Positions 1 through 12,400 of a stretch of 64,000 nt of DNA are shown here, one piece after another; position 1 is the stretch's first letter, and each line of letters starts with the position of its first letter. The translations under genes were made by a program, and so were the position numbers. A model generated the notes under the pieces. It did no database searches, had not been told where the DNA came from, and was given only the letters and a program-made list of their open reading frames with translations. The DNA comes from Sphagnum compactum (lineage: Eukaryota > Bryophyta > Sphagnopsida > Sphagnales), in NCBI GenBank assembly GCA_965153455.1, contig OZ234499.1:6396515-6460514 (forward strand). The letters are read 5' to 3'.

Positions 1-640
1 TAATGGCCGACAAGGGGGAAAAAAAACCTATTTCCTTAAAAAAACAAGGGGTGTGTCACACTGTGGCCTTGCTGCCATTTACACTAAAAAGTATCTTAAG
101 GCAAAAGAAGAAGAATTATGGAAACTCAAATATTTCACCATACAAAAACATAATCTTCAAAAAATCCTCTGAAAGAAACCAAAATCCTTTCAAGATATTA
201 TAACTCTGTAACTAATCTCAAGTTTCAACACAAGCCAAAATATTATTATTTTTCAAAAATGCTCATATAAAAAGAGAGCTATTATTATTATTACCTAGGG
301 GCCAAAATCCATTAATCTACTATACTACTGTAGTAGAATGAATCTAGACACAATATCCTTGCTTTGGTAGGCAAGGCCCATAACAGATTTAACTGTACCC
401 GAGTTACGAATTAACACAGAGGTAACAACACAAGACAGGTCAGCACCAGACGTGGCGCTACTGGCGCAATCACCAAGTCAAACGCCTGCACGCCAAGCTC
501 AGCCGATGGATGGTTCCCTGCTCCTCCTACTGCGCCGATGGATGCCTGCCTGCCTGCCTCCCTCCCTCCCTACCTCCCTGCTGCCCACGACAGTAGTAGT
601 AGTGCCGCCAGGAAAACAGGAATCATCAAGTCAGCTGCTT
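1..640. other. Upstream region without a recognised gene
   Basis: No convincing coding region is seen. The left part is A+T-rich; from about 430 onward the composition turns G+C-rich and C-rich, as expected for a promoter region of the gene that follows. Short open frames here show no family likeness. Confidence 0.5.
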
Positions 641-648
641 TCCGCGCA

Positions 649-654
649 TATAAA
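649..654 (+). promoter_or_regulatory. Candidate TATA box of the small peptide gene
   Basis: A TATAAA sits in a G+C-rich setting about 500 bases before the peptide gene's ATG, and is followed by a GA-rich tract (about 710-772) of the kind common in plant 5' leaders. This would give a leader of roughly 470 bases if unspliced. Placement is inferred from sequence alone. Confidence 0.45.
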
Positions 655-1150
655 CCGCTTTGGTTTTTGTCTCTGGTTATCGTCATCACCCAAGTCCAGT
701 TTGCAAGCATTAGAGAGAGACACAGAAAGACGCATGCAGAGAGAAAGAGATGAGAGAGAGAGAGGAGATTAATCTGGTTCTTTGACGCTTGTTTTTTCCT
801 TGTCCAGGTTCGAAGAAATTCTTCCTAGAACTAGTACTCCCGTTGCCTTCGACGATGACTCATGAATTTATACCTGATCACTTGTGTAGTAGCTAGAAGC
901 TGCCTCAATGATATGATATCCAGACAATTCCAGATTCTATATTCTAGACGTTTCTTCTTCCTGCTAGTCCAGCTGCTGCACCCAGCTGCCTCGTTTATAG
1001 ATCAGCTGCTCTTTTTTTTCTTTTTCTTTTCTGACCGTTGTTTGAAGGGGTGAAGAAGCTTGAAGAAGATTGGAGATGAATCACTAGAGTTGTAGTGCAG
1101 CTTTCGTAATTAGTGATATTGGGCCGTCGACCAAGCTGGTTGCCGATCTG

Positions 1151-1459
1151 ATGGATTTCATGACATCTAGAACTCTGATTGTCATTTTGGTCTTGTTGCC
1201 GTTGATGTTTTCTAGTGTAGCTGAGTCTAGGAAGACACCACGCGTGGGCCAGCACCAGCACCAGCACCAGCAAGTTGTTGTTCATGATCAGCGACAACTA
1301 CTGGAGCAGCTTGAGGAAACTACGACGACGACGACGGTGTTGCCAGTCCAGAATTTTCCACACCGGTCAAACGCAAACAGCTTCAACCAAGAGACTAGAT
1401 ATACTCAGCCTACACCTTCAGGTCCCAACCGTGGTCACAATAGCATGCCGACTCCCTAA
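1151..1459 (+). CDS. Secreted peptide precursor, CLE/IDA-like (SGP-type)
   Basis: The single-exon frame codes for 102 residues. The N-terminus is a clear signal peptide: a short start with one Arg, then a run rich in Ile, Val and Leu (about residues 9-19) ending in a small-residue cleavage region near SSVAES. The middle is Gln/His- and Thr-rich and unstructured. The C-terminus carries QPTPSGPNRGHN followed by a short SMPTP tail. Against the CLE 12-mer (RLVPSGPNPLHN type) it keeps Pro4, Ser5, Gly6, Pro7, Asn8, His11 and Asn12. Against IDA (PIPPSAPSKRHN type) it keeps Pro4, Ser5, Pro7, a basic residue at 9, His11 and Asn12. Such precursors are secreted, trimmed and read by leucine-rich-repeat receptor kinases. 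Position 1 is Gln, not the usual Arg or His, and position 9 is Arg, not Pro. The family is therefore unclear; a chance frame is less likely given the signal peptide and the motif's place at the end. Confidence 0.6.
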   Translation: MDFMTSRTLIVILVLLPLMFSSVAESRKTPRVGQHQHQHQQVVVHDQRQLLEQLEETTTTTTVLPVQNFPHRSNANSFNQETRYTQPTPSGPNRGHNSMPTP

Positions 1460-2860
1460 TGACGCTCTCAACTGCCGGCCGCGTGTACCTAGTGTTCGCG
1501 AACTGTAGATCAATTTTACTGCCGATCACCTCGGATCACCAAGTTGCAAGGATCAATCTTCACAAATTGTGAACATTCTTCTGGATGAGCTCAGCTGAGG
1601 GATTGGTCCCGATATAAGCAGATAATTCTTGCAGGTGTCGATGTATGTATAGCAAGCAGTTACTGGAAGAAGCGCATTAATTCCAACTTCTCAAGAACGT
1701 CTGGACCGCCGGAGGAGACAAAGACAATTACTAATTTTGATGAGTTACGTAATGCAGCTCCTGGATTGATGATCAGTTCTTTCAAAGGGGCCAGTCTGAT
1801 CAAGAGGGACTGGCCACTGCTCATGTCCTTGAGACATTTTGAGGGTGCTGGACTGGAGGAAGAAGACTAGACGTCCCGGAGCACCTAACTGTTTTCTGCA
1901 CCCAATGTCGAAGCTGAACAATATCAAAACTGCTACTAGAGACTGCAGCTGGTTGAAAACAACTCAAACAGCTGCAAGCTCCAAGTTGGAGCTGATTTGG
2001 AAGTGTCTCTAGTACTAATCACAGTATGTTTCTCATGATCCAACTGGAATCATCAGAGTAGCAAGCAGCTGTAGCAGCAAACCAGAGATCAAGCATTGGA
2101 CGTCGGCCAAAGGCCAACTCTTAGATGTCCATGAGAGTTCCAGTAGGACTTCAGAAGTTCCTTGTATTATTAGTGATGCATAGCAGTGTACAGTGTAGTA
2201 AATCTAAGTTCTGAGCTAGAACAAATTACCAGCATTAGCCTTGAAGAAACAATGATCCAATATTATGATCAGAGCTGCAATCTTGTACAATGCTAGATAA
2301 ATTCATCATAAATTACTGATCAGATCTCTGTAACATTCATCCACACTTGCAGCCTCAGTACCATTCATCCACACTCGCGGCCTCAGTACATCATTGTGGC
2401 AAGCTGATTTAATCAGTACTCTAACTAAATCCCATAGCTCTTCACAATTTGGTTAGCATGTTTGTTGTTTAGCAATTTTTGGACCAATGGAGCAAAAGTT
2501 ATTGAATTTCCTAGAGTGATTTTTTATATGGGCTAGCTGGAAATCAATTTTTTAATTTTTAAAAATTTTACTTTTTTTCTTTCAAACCTTTGAAGTAGTT
2601 AATTAAGCTTGCCCACTTTTTTTGATTGAAATAATTTTGGGATGCATGGGTGACATTTTAACAAAGATGTGTAATGTATAGTTGAGTCAATGGCACATGG
2701 CTCTACTAAGTGTTCAATTAAAGTTTACAAAAATGAAACTCAGAGTTCACAATAGCATGTGGTGAAGAGTCATCAAACTGTGAGACCAAATGAAAACAAA
2801 ACTTTAGAGTTCATTCATCCTTGAACATCCAACTTCTTCATTTACTTTTTCTCCCACGTC
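1460..2860. other. Downstream flank of the peptide gene, no gene seen
   Basis: The first ~900 bases keep the mixed base composition of the peptide gene and may be its 3' untranslated region. No second coding exon or RNA gene is recognised. A short near-duplicate occurs at about 2338-2390, where a phrase of the form cattcatccacact followed by cctcagtac appears twice. Confidence 0.4.
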
Positions 2861-2866
2861 TACTGA

Positions 2867-2990
2867 GTGTAGGATAAAGCCCAAGGGTGTTGGGGGATGG
2901 GGGAGCCATTCCCAAATAAGGGGCCTACAACAAGCCAAGGCAAGAGTTCAACACCAAGTTTTGGGAATTTATGCTCCACCCATTGGCTTT
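2867..2990. repeat. Dispersed repeat, copy 1
   Basis: The segment contains 'aggataaagcccaaggg', then 'cattcccaaataagg', 'gcctac' and later 'tttgggaattt'. The same phrases in the same order occur at about 4737-4850. It has no coding content and is probably a short non-autonomous mobile element or an LTR piece. Confidence 0.55.
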
Positions 2991-3149
2991 TTATCTATGG
3001 GAAAGCATGAGGTGAAGACTATCATGACCCTCAATTCAAACATAAATCATGATGCCTTGAGGGAGAGGGTTCTTACACCTACACCTTAAGAGTGAGAGTG
3101 ATCTTACACCTTGCAATTAAGCTGTAAGATCACTCCCACTCTTGAGGAG

Positions 3150-3235
3150 TAGGCATAAGATCCCTCCTCATTTAGAGGATGGATTTCATGAATACAAAGG
3201 TGCCCTTCAAATACAGTAGGAAAGTTCTTACCGTT
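3150..3235. repeat. Dispersed repeat, partner of 4627-4715
   Basis: This A+T-rich segment shares the order 'cataagatcc', 'ccctcctc', 'tcatg.atac/tat', 'ggtg(c)cc' and 'aatacactagg/aatacagtagg' with 4627-4715, and more weakly with 4985-5070. The copies are diverged and non-coding. Confidence 0.45.
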
Positions 3236-3475
3236 CACAACGACAAAATAGAGTTTTCCATAAAGTCCGGAAAACACGGCACCAGTACCCTGAGTTTGAT
3301 CCAGAGACGGGTGATTATAACAATACCTGCAAAAAAGTACAAACTCAGAAATACACCACTTTTTGTGCCAAACTGAGTTTGATCCGGTTTTGACCCGTCT
3401 TTCCTGAGCGCTTGCACTCCTGCTACATATATTTTCACTGCTTCTACTTGTACAACTACTATAATTACCTCGAAC

Positions 3476-3513
3476 CTTGCACATGGTTATGACAAGGAAC
3501 TGCTTGTATGATT
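3476..3513 (+). repeat. Left arm of a perfect 38-bp inverted repeat
   Basis: The 38 bases starting cttgcacatggttatgac are the exact reverse complement of 3720-3757. The spacer is 206 bases. No obvious target-site duplication is seen just outside the arms. A small inverted-repeat element (MITE-like) or a recent inverted duplication would look like this. Confidence 0.8.
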
Positions 3514-3719
3514 TTCAGCATTTCATACCCAGATTTAATAAAACGTCCTTCCTTTGCTGACCTCACTCAAAGAGGGGATATGGGGTGAAAAAAGGCCCAA
3601 AACCAGGGTGAAGTCAGGATGACTTTAAGGAAAACTCTAAAACTTACCAAAAATTTAGATGGTTGATAGGGGGGCCTGCATGTTGGTACACTTCTTTCTT
3701 TAATTTTGTTGAACATGCC

Positions 3720-3757
3720 AATCATACAAGCAGTTCCTTGTCATAACCATGTGCAAG
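3720..3757 (-). repeat. Right arm of a perfect 38-bp inverted repeat
   Basis: Exact reverse complement of 3476-3513, read on the opposite strand. The full unit 3476-3757 would be 282 bases long. Confidence 0.8.
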
Positions 3758-4626
3758 TCGGTCTTGGAGGCCAAGTACGGACACCTACACAATAGAGTGG
3801 GCATGAATAAATGATCCACAGAGAGACACACTGGTGTTGTTTGTGTGCAATTCTCTTTGGTTTCAGATTGGGCCCCTTTTTCTCAACTACCTCGAACTTT
3901 GATTCTTGGCTGGTGAACATGTCCAGACTCCAGACATACAGTTTGTTCTTGTGAACCCAGAATGAATTGAACCCTTGGATTATATAAAACATAATGGGAT
4001 GCAGATGCAACCCATGAAGGTCCCTCAATTAAAAAAATACCAAGGGGAAAAAGGTGCAGAGGATTTGTAGAGGTTTGACATCATAATTTATGGCCTACAA
4101 TAATAACCACTAACAAACAAAAAGCACTAAAATATTACATCCAGATTTTAAACTTTAAGAATATTTTAACACTAGCGTAACTACGTATGAACATTAGCCA
4201 AGTCCAGCCCCACATTTTGAGAACATCTTGAGCCCATGAGCCTTTACCCACTGTAGAGCACAAGGTAAAGGTTACCATGAAAGGCCAATTTTCCTCCTTT
4301 GTATTTGGAGGTCCTTTGTCAGGCAGAATATTTGCTAGGCATCTTATGTAGTGGAAGAATTCTAACAATGTGCAATGTTCGGGCTCTGATTTTTTGATGA
4401 AGAAAGAAAAACATGGATGAAAATATGTTCAAAAGAATGAAAAAATCGCCTATTCAGTTAACTGGATAATGACAGCCCTTCTGTTGGGACCTCAAAACAT
4501 GGAAGGGCTTCTAGGGCTGCCTAAAATTACCCTATACCAAATCTATAGGTTGTAAATCACACTGCGTACTAAGGGAAGGTTCAAGTAGTTTATTCCGTGA
4601 ATTGAGGGCAGATTTTATTGCTTATA

Positions 4627-4860
4627 GGCATAAGATCCTCAAGAAGTAGGTAATATCCCTCCTCTTTCTTAGGAAAATATTCATGTATATAAGGTGGCCT
4701 CTGAATACACTAGGGAATTTCTCCGAGTGCTTTATGTGTAGGGTAAAGCCCCAAGGGAGGAGGGGAAGAGGGGCATTCATTCCCAAAATAAGGTGCCTAG
4801 GATAAGGTAATAATTGAATATGTCTCCACCTTTTGGGAATGTCCCTGACCCATGGCCTTA
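4627..4860. repeat. Dispersed repeat, composite second copy
   Basis: This block joins both repeated segments seen separately at 3150-3235 and 2867-2990, here in the order 4627-4715 then 4737-4850. Finding both parts together suggests they belong to one longer element that was partly rearranged upstream. No coding capacity is seen. Confidence 0.5.
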
Positions 4861-5149
4861 CCAATCATGAGCCTTACCCTCCCGTACCCCGTGAACTACA
4901 TATGTTTAGGTTCATGACAACCTTCGCCTCATGCCTTACACTCACTCCTTAGGAACGGGAGGGATTTTATTGGCCCTATACGTAAACATATGAAACCACT
5001 CTTAATGAGTAGGTATAAATGTAATATCCTTCCTCTTTTTTTGGGAGGAATGTTCATAGATACAAGTGCTAGGTAAAGTTTAAAGCCATGGGATTTTGCC
5101 AATAAAGACTTGTGCAAAGTTGAATTCAATAATGCTCATGACCAAATTT

Positions 5150-8100
5150 ATTGATGTGATTCTAGCCTTGGGCTTATAATTGAAAGGCTAGGGCCCAAAA
5201 AGGGAAGCATGCCAATAGAATGTCATAGGGTTAAAGCACATTCTCAACGTGTGAAAAAATGCAAAAGAAATGAGCCTAAACATTCCTAAGTGAATTCTCA
5301 CTTTAAGAGTTGGGAGTCTTGAAATGTTTCGAAATTTTGGAGCAAAGAATTTGGGGATCAAAACTTGTTCAAATTAAGTCTTTTGATATTGTTGCAAAGG
5401 TCTTGAACAATAGACCTATAAAGTGAAGTTGCATTCCCAACTTCATGATTGAAACATAACTTATGGCCAATTGAATGGTTAGGAGTCACATTGGTAATTT
5501 GACTATCAACTCTTAAAATGTTTAAAAAAGGATCAAATCAACTCTAATTTCAAGATTTTTTTTTGAAACACTATTTGCAAAGGGGCTATAACATTGCCCA
5601 TGAAATCTTTTGAATCAAAGATCATAAAAAAGAATATGAGCCCATAAAATAACATGACTCATGACTTCATCACTACTACAAATGTGTCTATTCTATCTTT
5701 TTAAACTAAATTATAGTCAAACTTAACACTCATACAAAATGATTATATAATAAAATAAACTAATCATCATGTATTAATATCTTAGTCATATTAAACATGA
5801 TTAAGTTGTTAGTTGTGTGAACATTTGTCATGTTTATTGTGATTAAAAAATAACATGTTCTAATTGACATGGCTGATATATTTTTGATTAAAAATAACAT
5901 AGATGTTAATTTTTGTTTATTCATGTGATGAAAAATAATGTCATAACAAAAGATATAAACACATATTCATTTTGAATTTCATGCATTATAATTTTATTGT
6001 GATATTATTTTAAATGTGAACACATAATTATAAACATTGATCAAGATAAATGGGTATGAATGTAGGTAGGTATGCGCATGTAAGCAATAGGAAGGCAAAC
6101 AATAGGTCAAGGTTGTCAAAATTGACATGATGCAAAAGCATTGTGTCTGTTGTTATGTCAATGTCCATCTAAACACATGCAAATGGACGAATGCATCTGA
6201 TGTTGACCATTTCTTTCAGCAATTAAATTTTTTCAATCAAACCAATTATGGTGATCAATTTTTGATCTTCAATTTTCGGTCACCATAGTTGACACTCGAA
6301 ATTTTTTTGTCATCCAATCAATAGTGGCCATTAATCCAACGAATGAGAAAAAAAATTGTTAGTGCCCAAAAAAATTTGGTCATTGCCTAAATTTTTCAAA
6401 CAATGCCCATAAAATCAATTGCTAATGGTCACCAAATTCAATGACCAAAAATTTGACAACTAATTCTTTTGGGAGTGTTCAAAAAAAATTCGATTATCAC
6501 CCAAAAAATGTTGGTCATTTGATGGGTTATGGTTTAATCTCCACTGTTGATCTTGTAAATTAAAAAATTTAGTTCTTGCCCAAAAAATTTGGTTGCCAAT
6601 TGAAAAAAATTTGATCATTGTAAGATTGTGGTGACTAAAAGTTGTTTCGGTTGCCACAAGGTTTAAGGTGACTAAATCATGCAATTTTCAATCGTCAATT
6701 ATTATCTTTCGAGTAGCCCAACATCAATTTTGATCTAGGTTGACCTTGTTCTGACGTGGCATGGGGCTACATCACATCATGATGAATGCGCACACGCGGT
6801 GACAACCCTGCAAAAGGTAGGTACATGGAAAATATTTCATTGCACCTACTTACAATTACCTACCTTAAATACCTACCTACATCTTTAATATTACCAATCC
6901 CTACCTACATACATATTAATGTTGGGCAATTTTCACCCACATTAATAAAAACTAAAAGGTAGCCTTTTCCACATTAAAATCTTGATAATGAAAACTTATA
7001 TTTGCAAAGAATTAAAAATAGTGCCAATCAAAATGACCTCATTGAAAAAAAAACATTGAATTTTGGATGCACCCATAATTAATAAGTATGGATTGCCAAT
7101 TACCTACCTTTAAACTAGCCCTTTAACCATAGAACCCTAGATAATTGAGGATTGCTCTTGGGTATCTTTTATTATCTTGGGCAATTTTCAATATTTTGAC
7201 TTTTCTTAAAAGGACAATTCTCAAATGGGTGGTTCCCACTTAAATGAGAATGGAAGGACAATTTTCAATATGGGTATCACCAATGATAATAACCAATGAT
7301 TTTCATTGTGGGAAAAAGCCTAAAAACCAAGCCATTTTTATCTCAATTCCAAGAATCGCATAACACTATTACATAGTTCATTATGACCAATGTACCTATT
7401 ATCAACCCTACACCTACCAATCACCTACCTACCTACAACATAAGTTCATTTATTATCTACCTACCAACTGACATATTACCAACCCCCCACCTATGTACCC
7501 ACAAGATACACACAAAATACCTACTTACTTACATACTCATCACCAAACTATTTATTTCCACACCCAAACCTACTATTACCTAGCTACAACTTATTCACAT
7601 ATTACCTATTTGTAAATCTACCTATTAATTGCAAACCCCAATTTATGTACAATTAAATTACATCATAAAATTTTCATCTCACAATTTGGTAATTGAAGTC
7701 ATGTGAAATGTGTTCTCCATAGGTTTTTGCATATGAATGTCATCTATTTAAAACATGTATGAAGCATGTATAAATAGATTAAAAAATTCATACAACATGA
7801 AAATGGATCAAATTATGACAAATTTACACATGGGAGAAACCAATCAATGTGGTACTCACATTGCAAACATCTACATTTAAATATAACAGGAAAATGAACA
7901 AAAATGGATAAAAACCCTTGAACACCTTTGGTAATACATTCAAAACATACATAGAAAGGCAAATGGTAGTAGAACATTAAAACATTCCAAGGGTATAAGG
8001 TTATGTTATTGTTCTTCAAAGCAATTGTAATGCAAAAGATGGAAATAAAATGTAGAAAAGAAAACTTCAATCAATCAACATAAATTCATTCTTATTGAAG

Positions 8101-9060
8101 GGGCTATAAAAGATTGGAATCCCAAGTTAAGTGATACGATCTTTAATATTTTTCACCATCTTCACCACACATCAAAACAATTGACTTTCAATGGATAATC
8201 ATAAACCTCAAATACACACCACATGGGTAAGATAAAAACATTAACCAATTTGTAAAGATGACCATTTGGTTATGGTAATTAAAATATTAACAAAACCATT
8301 TTACCAACCAAGTAAAATGCCTTGCCATTCACTTGCTAGGGTGAACCAAAACCTATGCTAGTACTTTTATTGTTTTAAATGAGGCCTATTAAGCAATGAT
8401 TTTTAAAAAAATTGTAATGTTCTTCAAATGGTGATCATCCATATAAGTATATTTAGCCAAATATGGCAATACTCAAAATATGAAAATAAAAAATCTTAAA
8501 CACATTTTTATATTGTGGGCAATTGTGGTGATTTTTCACAAATTTTTAAAGAATATCTTTTTGCAAAAAATATTTGAAACAAGAATTTTTTGATAGAATT
8601 TTTTTTCAATTTGTTTTTTGAAAAATGTCAAAAATTCATCACAAAAGAAAATCATTGGTACTATGGGTTATTTTTTATCTCGAAAATATTAAATGCAAAC
8701 TCCAAAACCCTTTTTAATTTTGAAGCCAACTCCACCCATACCCCTTATTTGGGCCTTTAGCAATGTTTATCACATTCAACATATTATAAATTAATTGTTT
8801 CCCAATCACCACCCATATGTTGGATACACCTAATCTTCTTATCCTTAATCTTTTGAGATTTAAAAAAATAGTAATTTAATACCTTTTAGAATTATAGAAT
8901 GGCACTTGTACGATCAATAGACAACACTAAAGAATAATAGACAAACATTGTAGTTGAAGATAGGATTAATAATATAGGTAGGTAGATAATACAATGATAG
9001 TGATGTCACCACTTGTGCACATGTATATAAATATTGCTTGGCCCTTTCTTGTTAAACTAG
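5150..9060. other. A+T-rich gene desert with simple and imperfect repeats
   Basis: No gene is recognised. Between about 6366 and 6640 an imperfect motif of the form cccaaaaaatttggtcattg recurs several times. Runs of TAGG (about 6060 and 8975) and of CTAC (about 6845-6910 and 7390-7600) occur on opposite strands. The open frames in this stretch are low-complexity and have no family likeness. Confidence 0.6.
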
Positions 9061-9108
9061 AATTCCTTCTATGGTCCTCACTATAGTAAGAAAGCTTGTA
9101 TTGTTACA

Positions 9109-9121
9109 TGGTATCAAAGAT
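9109..9121 (+). mobile_element. Probable copia primer-binding site after a 5' LTR end
   Basis: 'tggtatcaaagat' closely resembles the TGGTATCAGAGC primer-binding site of Ty1/copia elements, which pairs with the 3' end of initiator tRNA-Met. It directly follows 'ttaca', a plausible LTR end in CA. A TATA-like 'tatataaata' near 9025 fits an LTR promoter. The LTR's outer border was not found. Confidence 0.5.
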
Positions 9122-9224
9122 AGCTTGTCGGAGAAGAATTGCAAACTTCTACCACATAGTAAGTCAATGACTTTTTTGTTATCAAATCAATGAGTTTTCT
9201 AGTGAATACTTTTTTAGTCACATC

Positions 9225-9407
9225 ATGAACACTAAACATCAATTGTTTAACATGGCAAAACTAAGTAAGCTAGAAGGAACAACAAATTACATGTTTGGAA
9301 AGTCAAACTTAGAATCATTCTCAAATGAGAGAAATTGTGGGAGTTCGTTCACTAGAAGAATTCTATCATTTGCAACCAAGAAATCAATGACTAAGTGTCC
9401 TAAATGA
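9225..9407 (+). pseudogene. Decayed copia gag start
   Basis: The short frame beginning at an ATG contains KLSKLEGTTNYMFGKSNLE, which resembles the gag N-terminus of Ty1/copia elements ('.KLEG.NY..W...LE'). It lies about 100 bases after the primer-binding-like site, the expected arrangement. It breaks off after 60 residues and no matching pol region follows within reach, so this is a relic. Confidence 0.45.
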
Positions 9408-9409
9408 TT

Positions 9410-12400
9410 ACATAATTAACTATAATCATGGGATATTACTTCAAAATCTTATGTGAAAAAAGTTGTAGTCATATTAATGGTGCATTTGACTAGTAGATGA
9501 TGATGTGGTAATAATATAAATGACATCATTTTTTCATTACAAGTTTTCATCCATAAGGCATCCATGATTAATGACAAAGTGATGTGAATGTCTAAAATAT
9601 TATTTGAAAATGTGACTAAGATAAAGTCATTTAAAATATGACTAAAAAATAATTATGCAAATGACATGGACAAAATGACGTGTCACTACATAACAATGCA
9701 ATCATACAATTATTTTACAATGATTCAAAAATTACTATTCATAATTTAATATGAATATAAATAAACATAATCAATTACAACATGTAAGGACTTGATTTTG
9801 ATTAATATTATACATTGAAATAATTTTTAAATGTAAAAATATGATATTTTATAAATTAATTAATATATTTGAATTAAAAATAAAATAGAAGTGTAAAAGG
9901 TGGGAAATATAATGTTGAAAATGGTTAATTGTTTTACACAAATATGTTGCCCCTTTAACATAATAATACTTTGAACAATATAAAATGAATATAAACGATA
10001 ATGGTTCCAAAAGCACACATTAAGCATTATAACAAAAAAAAAATTATTTTATTTAATGGATTTTTAAATGAACTTAAAATGATTTGAAAATAGCATGCTT
10101 TCAGGGATTCTTTAAACTTATATTTATATAATCATATATTTCAACATATTTTTGGGTCAAAGAAATTTTAATGTTTTTTCAAAACTCAAAAATAAAATAT
10201 TCAAAGAGTATTTCAAAATGTGAATTCACCCAAAGTGGTAGGTATGGTTCATGTTATTTCATTTGTAACTTGAAAGCTTGTGCAATTTGTTTAGATAATT
10301 TAGCTTTGAAAAGCCCCACATGATAACTCCTTCCATTGAAACTAAAAATCCAAAACTACCCAATTTAAGCAAAACAATACCAAATAGTTTCAACTTTAAA
10401 AAGGTTTGGTGTCAAACTATGATAGATATTTAGCAATACCAATGTTAAAATTTTGCAATCATACCTAACCACAATTTGCATGGTCACATCAAAACTCATG
10501 CCTGGTCTCAGATTAATTGCAAGATTAATTTAAATCTAAGGTCCAACATAAGGATTAACATGTTATGTGCACTTGGGCGTTGATATGAAAATGTAAAGGT
10601 AAATATTCGCTTGAACACATCATCATTTTAGACTTCATGCAATTGCTAGTGACCATGATTATTAGCTTGGGGTCAAAGTTGCAAACCTACAAACAACATC
10701 AATAAACACATTAATCACATTTTTCATAAAAGTTCAATGAACATAAAACATCAATACACGATATAATAGTTTTGCAGGCCACAAACTTGCATTGGATCAT
10801 TTGCTCAAAGAATGTTGTTTCCCATCATAAAATGTGTGGGTATGGTGCCAACAATTACATTAAACACTAACCAATACCCCTAAGATTGGTTCAACACACA
10901 TTTTGTGATCATTGGAACAAGAATTTTGTTGACTTTCTTTACCACAACCCATGTCTACGTGGGTTGTTTTATAAGGCAAGCATTTGTCATTAACAACACA
11001 AATTGATGGCATCCTTGAACTTTGATATTTCTTTGAAAATAATGACATTGGATGCAAACTAGGTTTTCACCCATGGGAAGTTACTCCAATTTTTTTCCAG
11101 TTGACATGCAAAAATACATAAGGTGCAATTTATTTTTGTTTTTTTGTAATAATTTACTTAAATATAAATTATTTTTATTTAAGTAAATTGAATTAAATTA
11201 TGCTGAAAATTGAATTATAAAAATGTACCTAGAATATATTTTCAATATTTTCAATTAATATAACATTTTAAAATATTCTATCAATTTATAGCATTAAAAA
11301 ATACCCCTTTATTTCAATTGTTCCATAAAATATGAAAAAAATAACTTCCTTAGGTCTTCACAAATGTTTTTAGCTTTCAAAGATGAAGAGTTGAAACATA
11401 GATTTGTAAGTTCAAGTTTGTTCTTGCAAGTATCCTTTCCACTTTGTTTTTTTCCATGGAATGGTTTTTTTAATAGATGCATGTGCATCCTTGATTAACA
11501 CCTCCTTCATTCCATGACAAACTTCCAAATCATTAGTAACATGTTGACTTGACATTTTGACATGGCACACCCATAACAACTACTAACATATGTAGACAAC
11601 ATGAGTAGAACACATCACAATGTTTGTTTTAAAGCAATTGTGAAAGTGTTTGAGTTAGTGCCTTTGTTTTTCGTATAAAATTTGACCTCATTACACAAGT
11701 CAAAGTGAGCAAATAAGTCCTTTAGTTATAAAGCCATGGCAACTCTTGATGTTTCATGAACCTCAATGCTACCTCTAGTAATAGAACAATGTTCTCACTT
11801 TTTGTTGATGTGATTAACAATCAAAGCAAATGTGTCTAGGCAAATCCTTTGCTTAACAAATCTAAAGATTGAATTTGTCTTGGCAATGATTGTGGTGACT
11901 TTAGCAAAAAAGGAAGGACATGGTGTTCCATGGCATTGCTAACCATGTTAAGGATTATTTTATTGTAAAGTTGTTGATTGTTTGAAAACATAACCCTCTG
12001 ACATTATTGGAGGATTAGCCTCCTATTAATGAGTCCGAAACCAAATGTATTCAGTTGAGTTCAATGGGAAAATACCATTTGATGATATACAAATTCAAAT
12101 CCTCTATGAATTGATTTTGAAAGTCAAATTTCTTGTAAGGAATTCTATAACTAAAAGATGGCAATATTGACACCTATTGTTTTATTTTGCTTCTTGGAAG
12201 ATTGTTGTCCATTAAGTAAAACATTGGTCACATAATAACTTTTTGCGTTTTTTACATGTTTAACACAACATAGTGCTTTGAAATGACATGCTTCATGGTG
12301 GTTGTGCCATGATTTTTGTTATACACAACCAAGACCTTTATGATGGTGGGTATTATTTTGTTCAACCTTTTCTTGCTAAACATTATGATTTACAACATAT

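Noticed and set aside
7383-7583. A 66-residue Thr/Pro/Tyr-rich frame
   Set aside because: Product of the CTAC-type simple repeat; low complexity.
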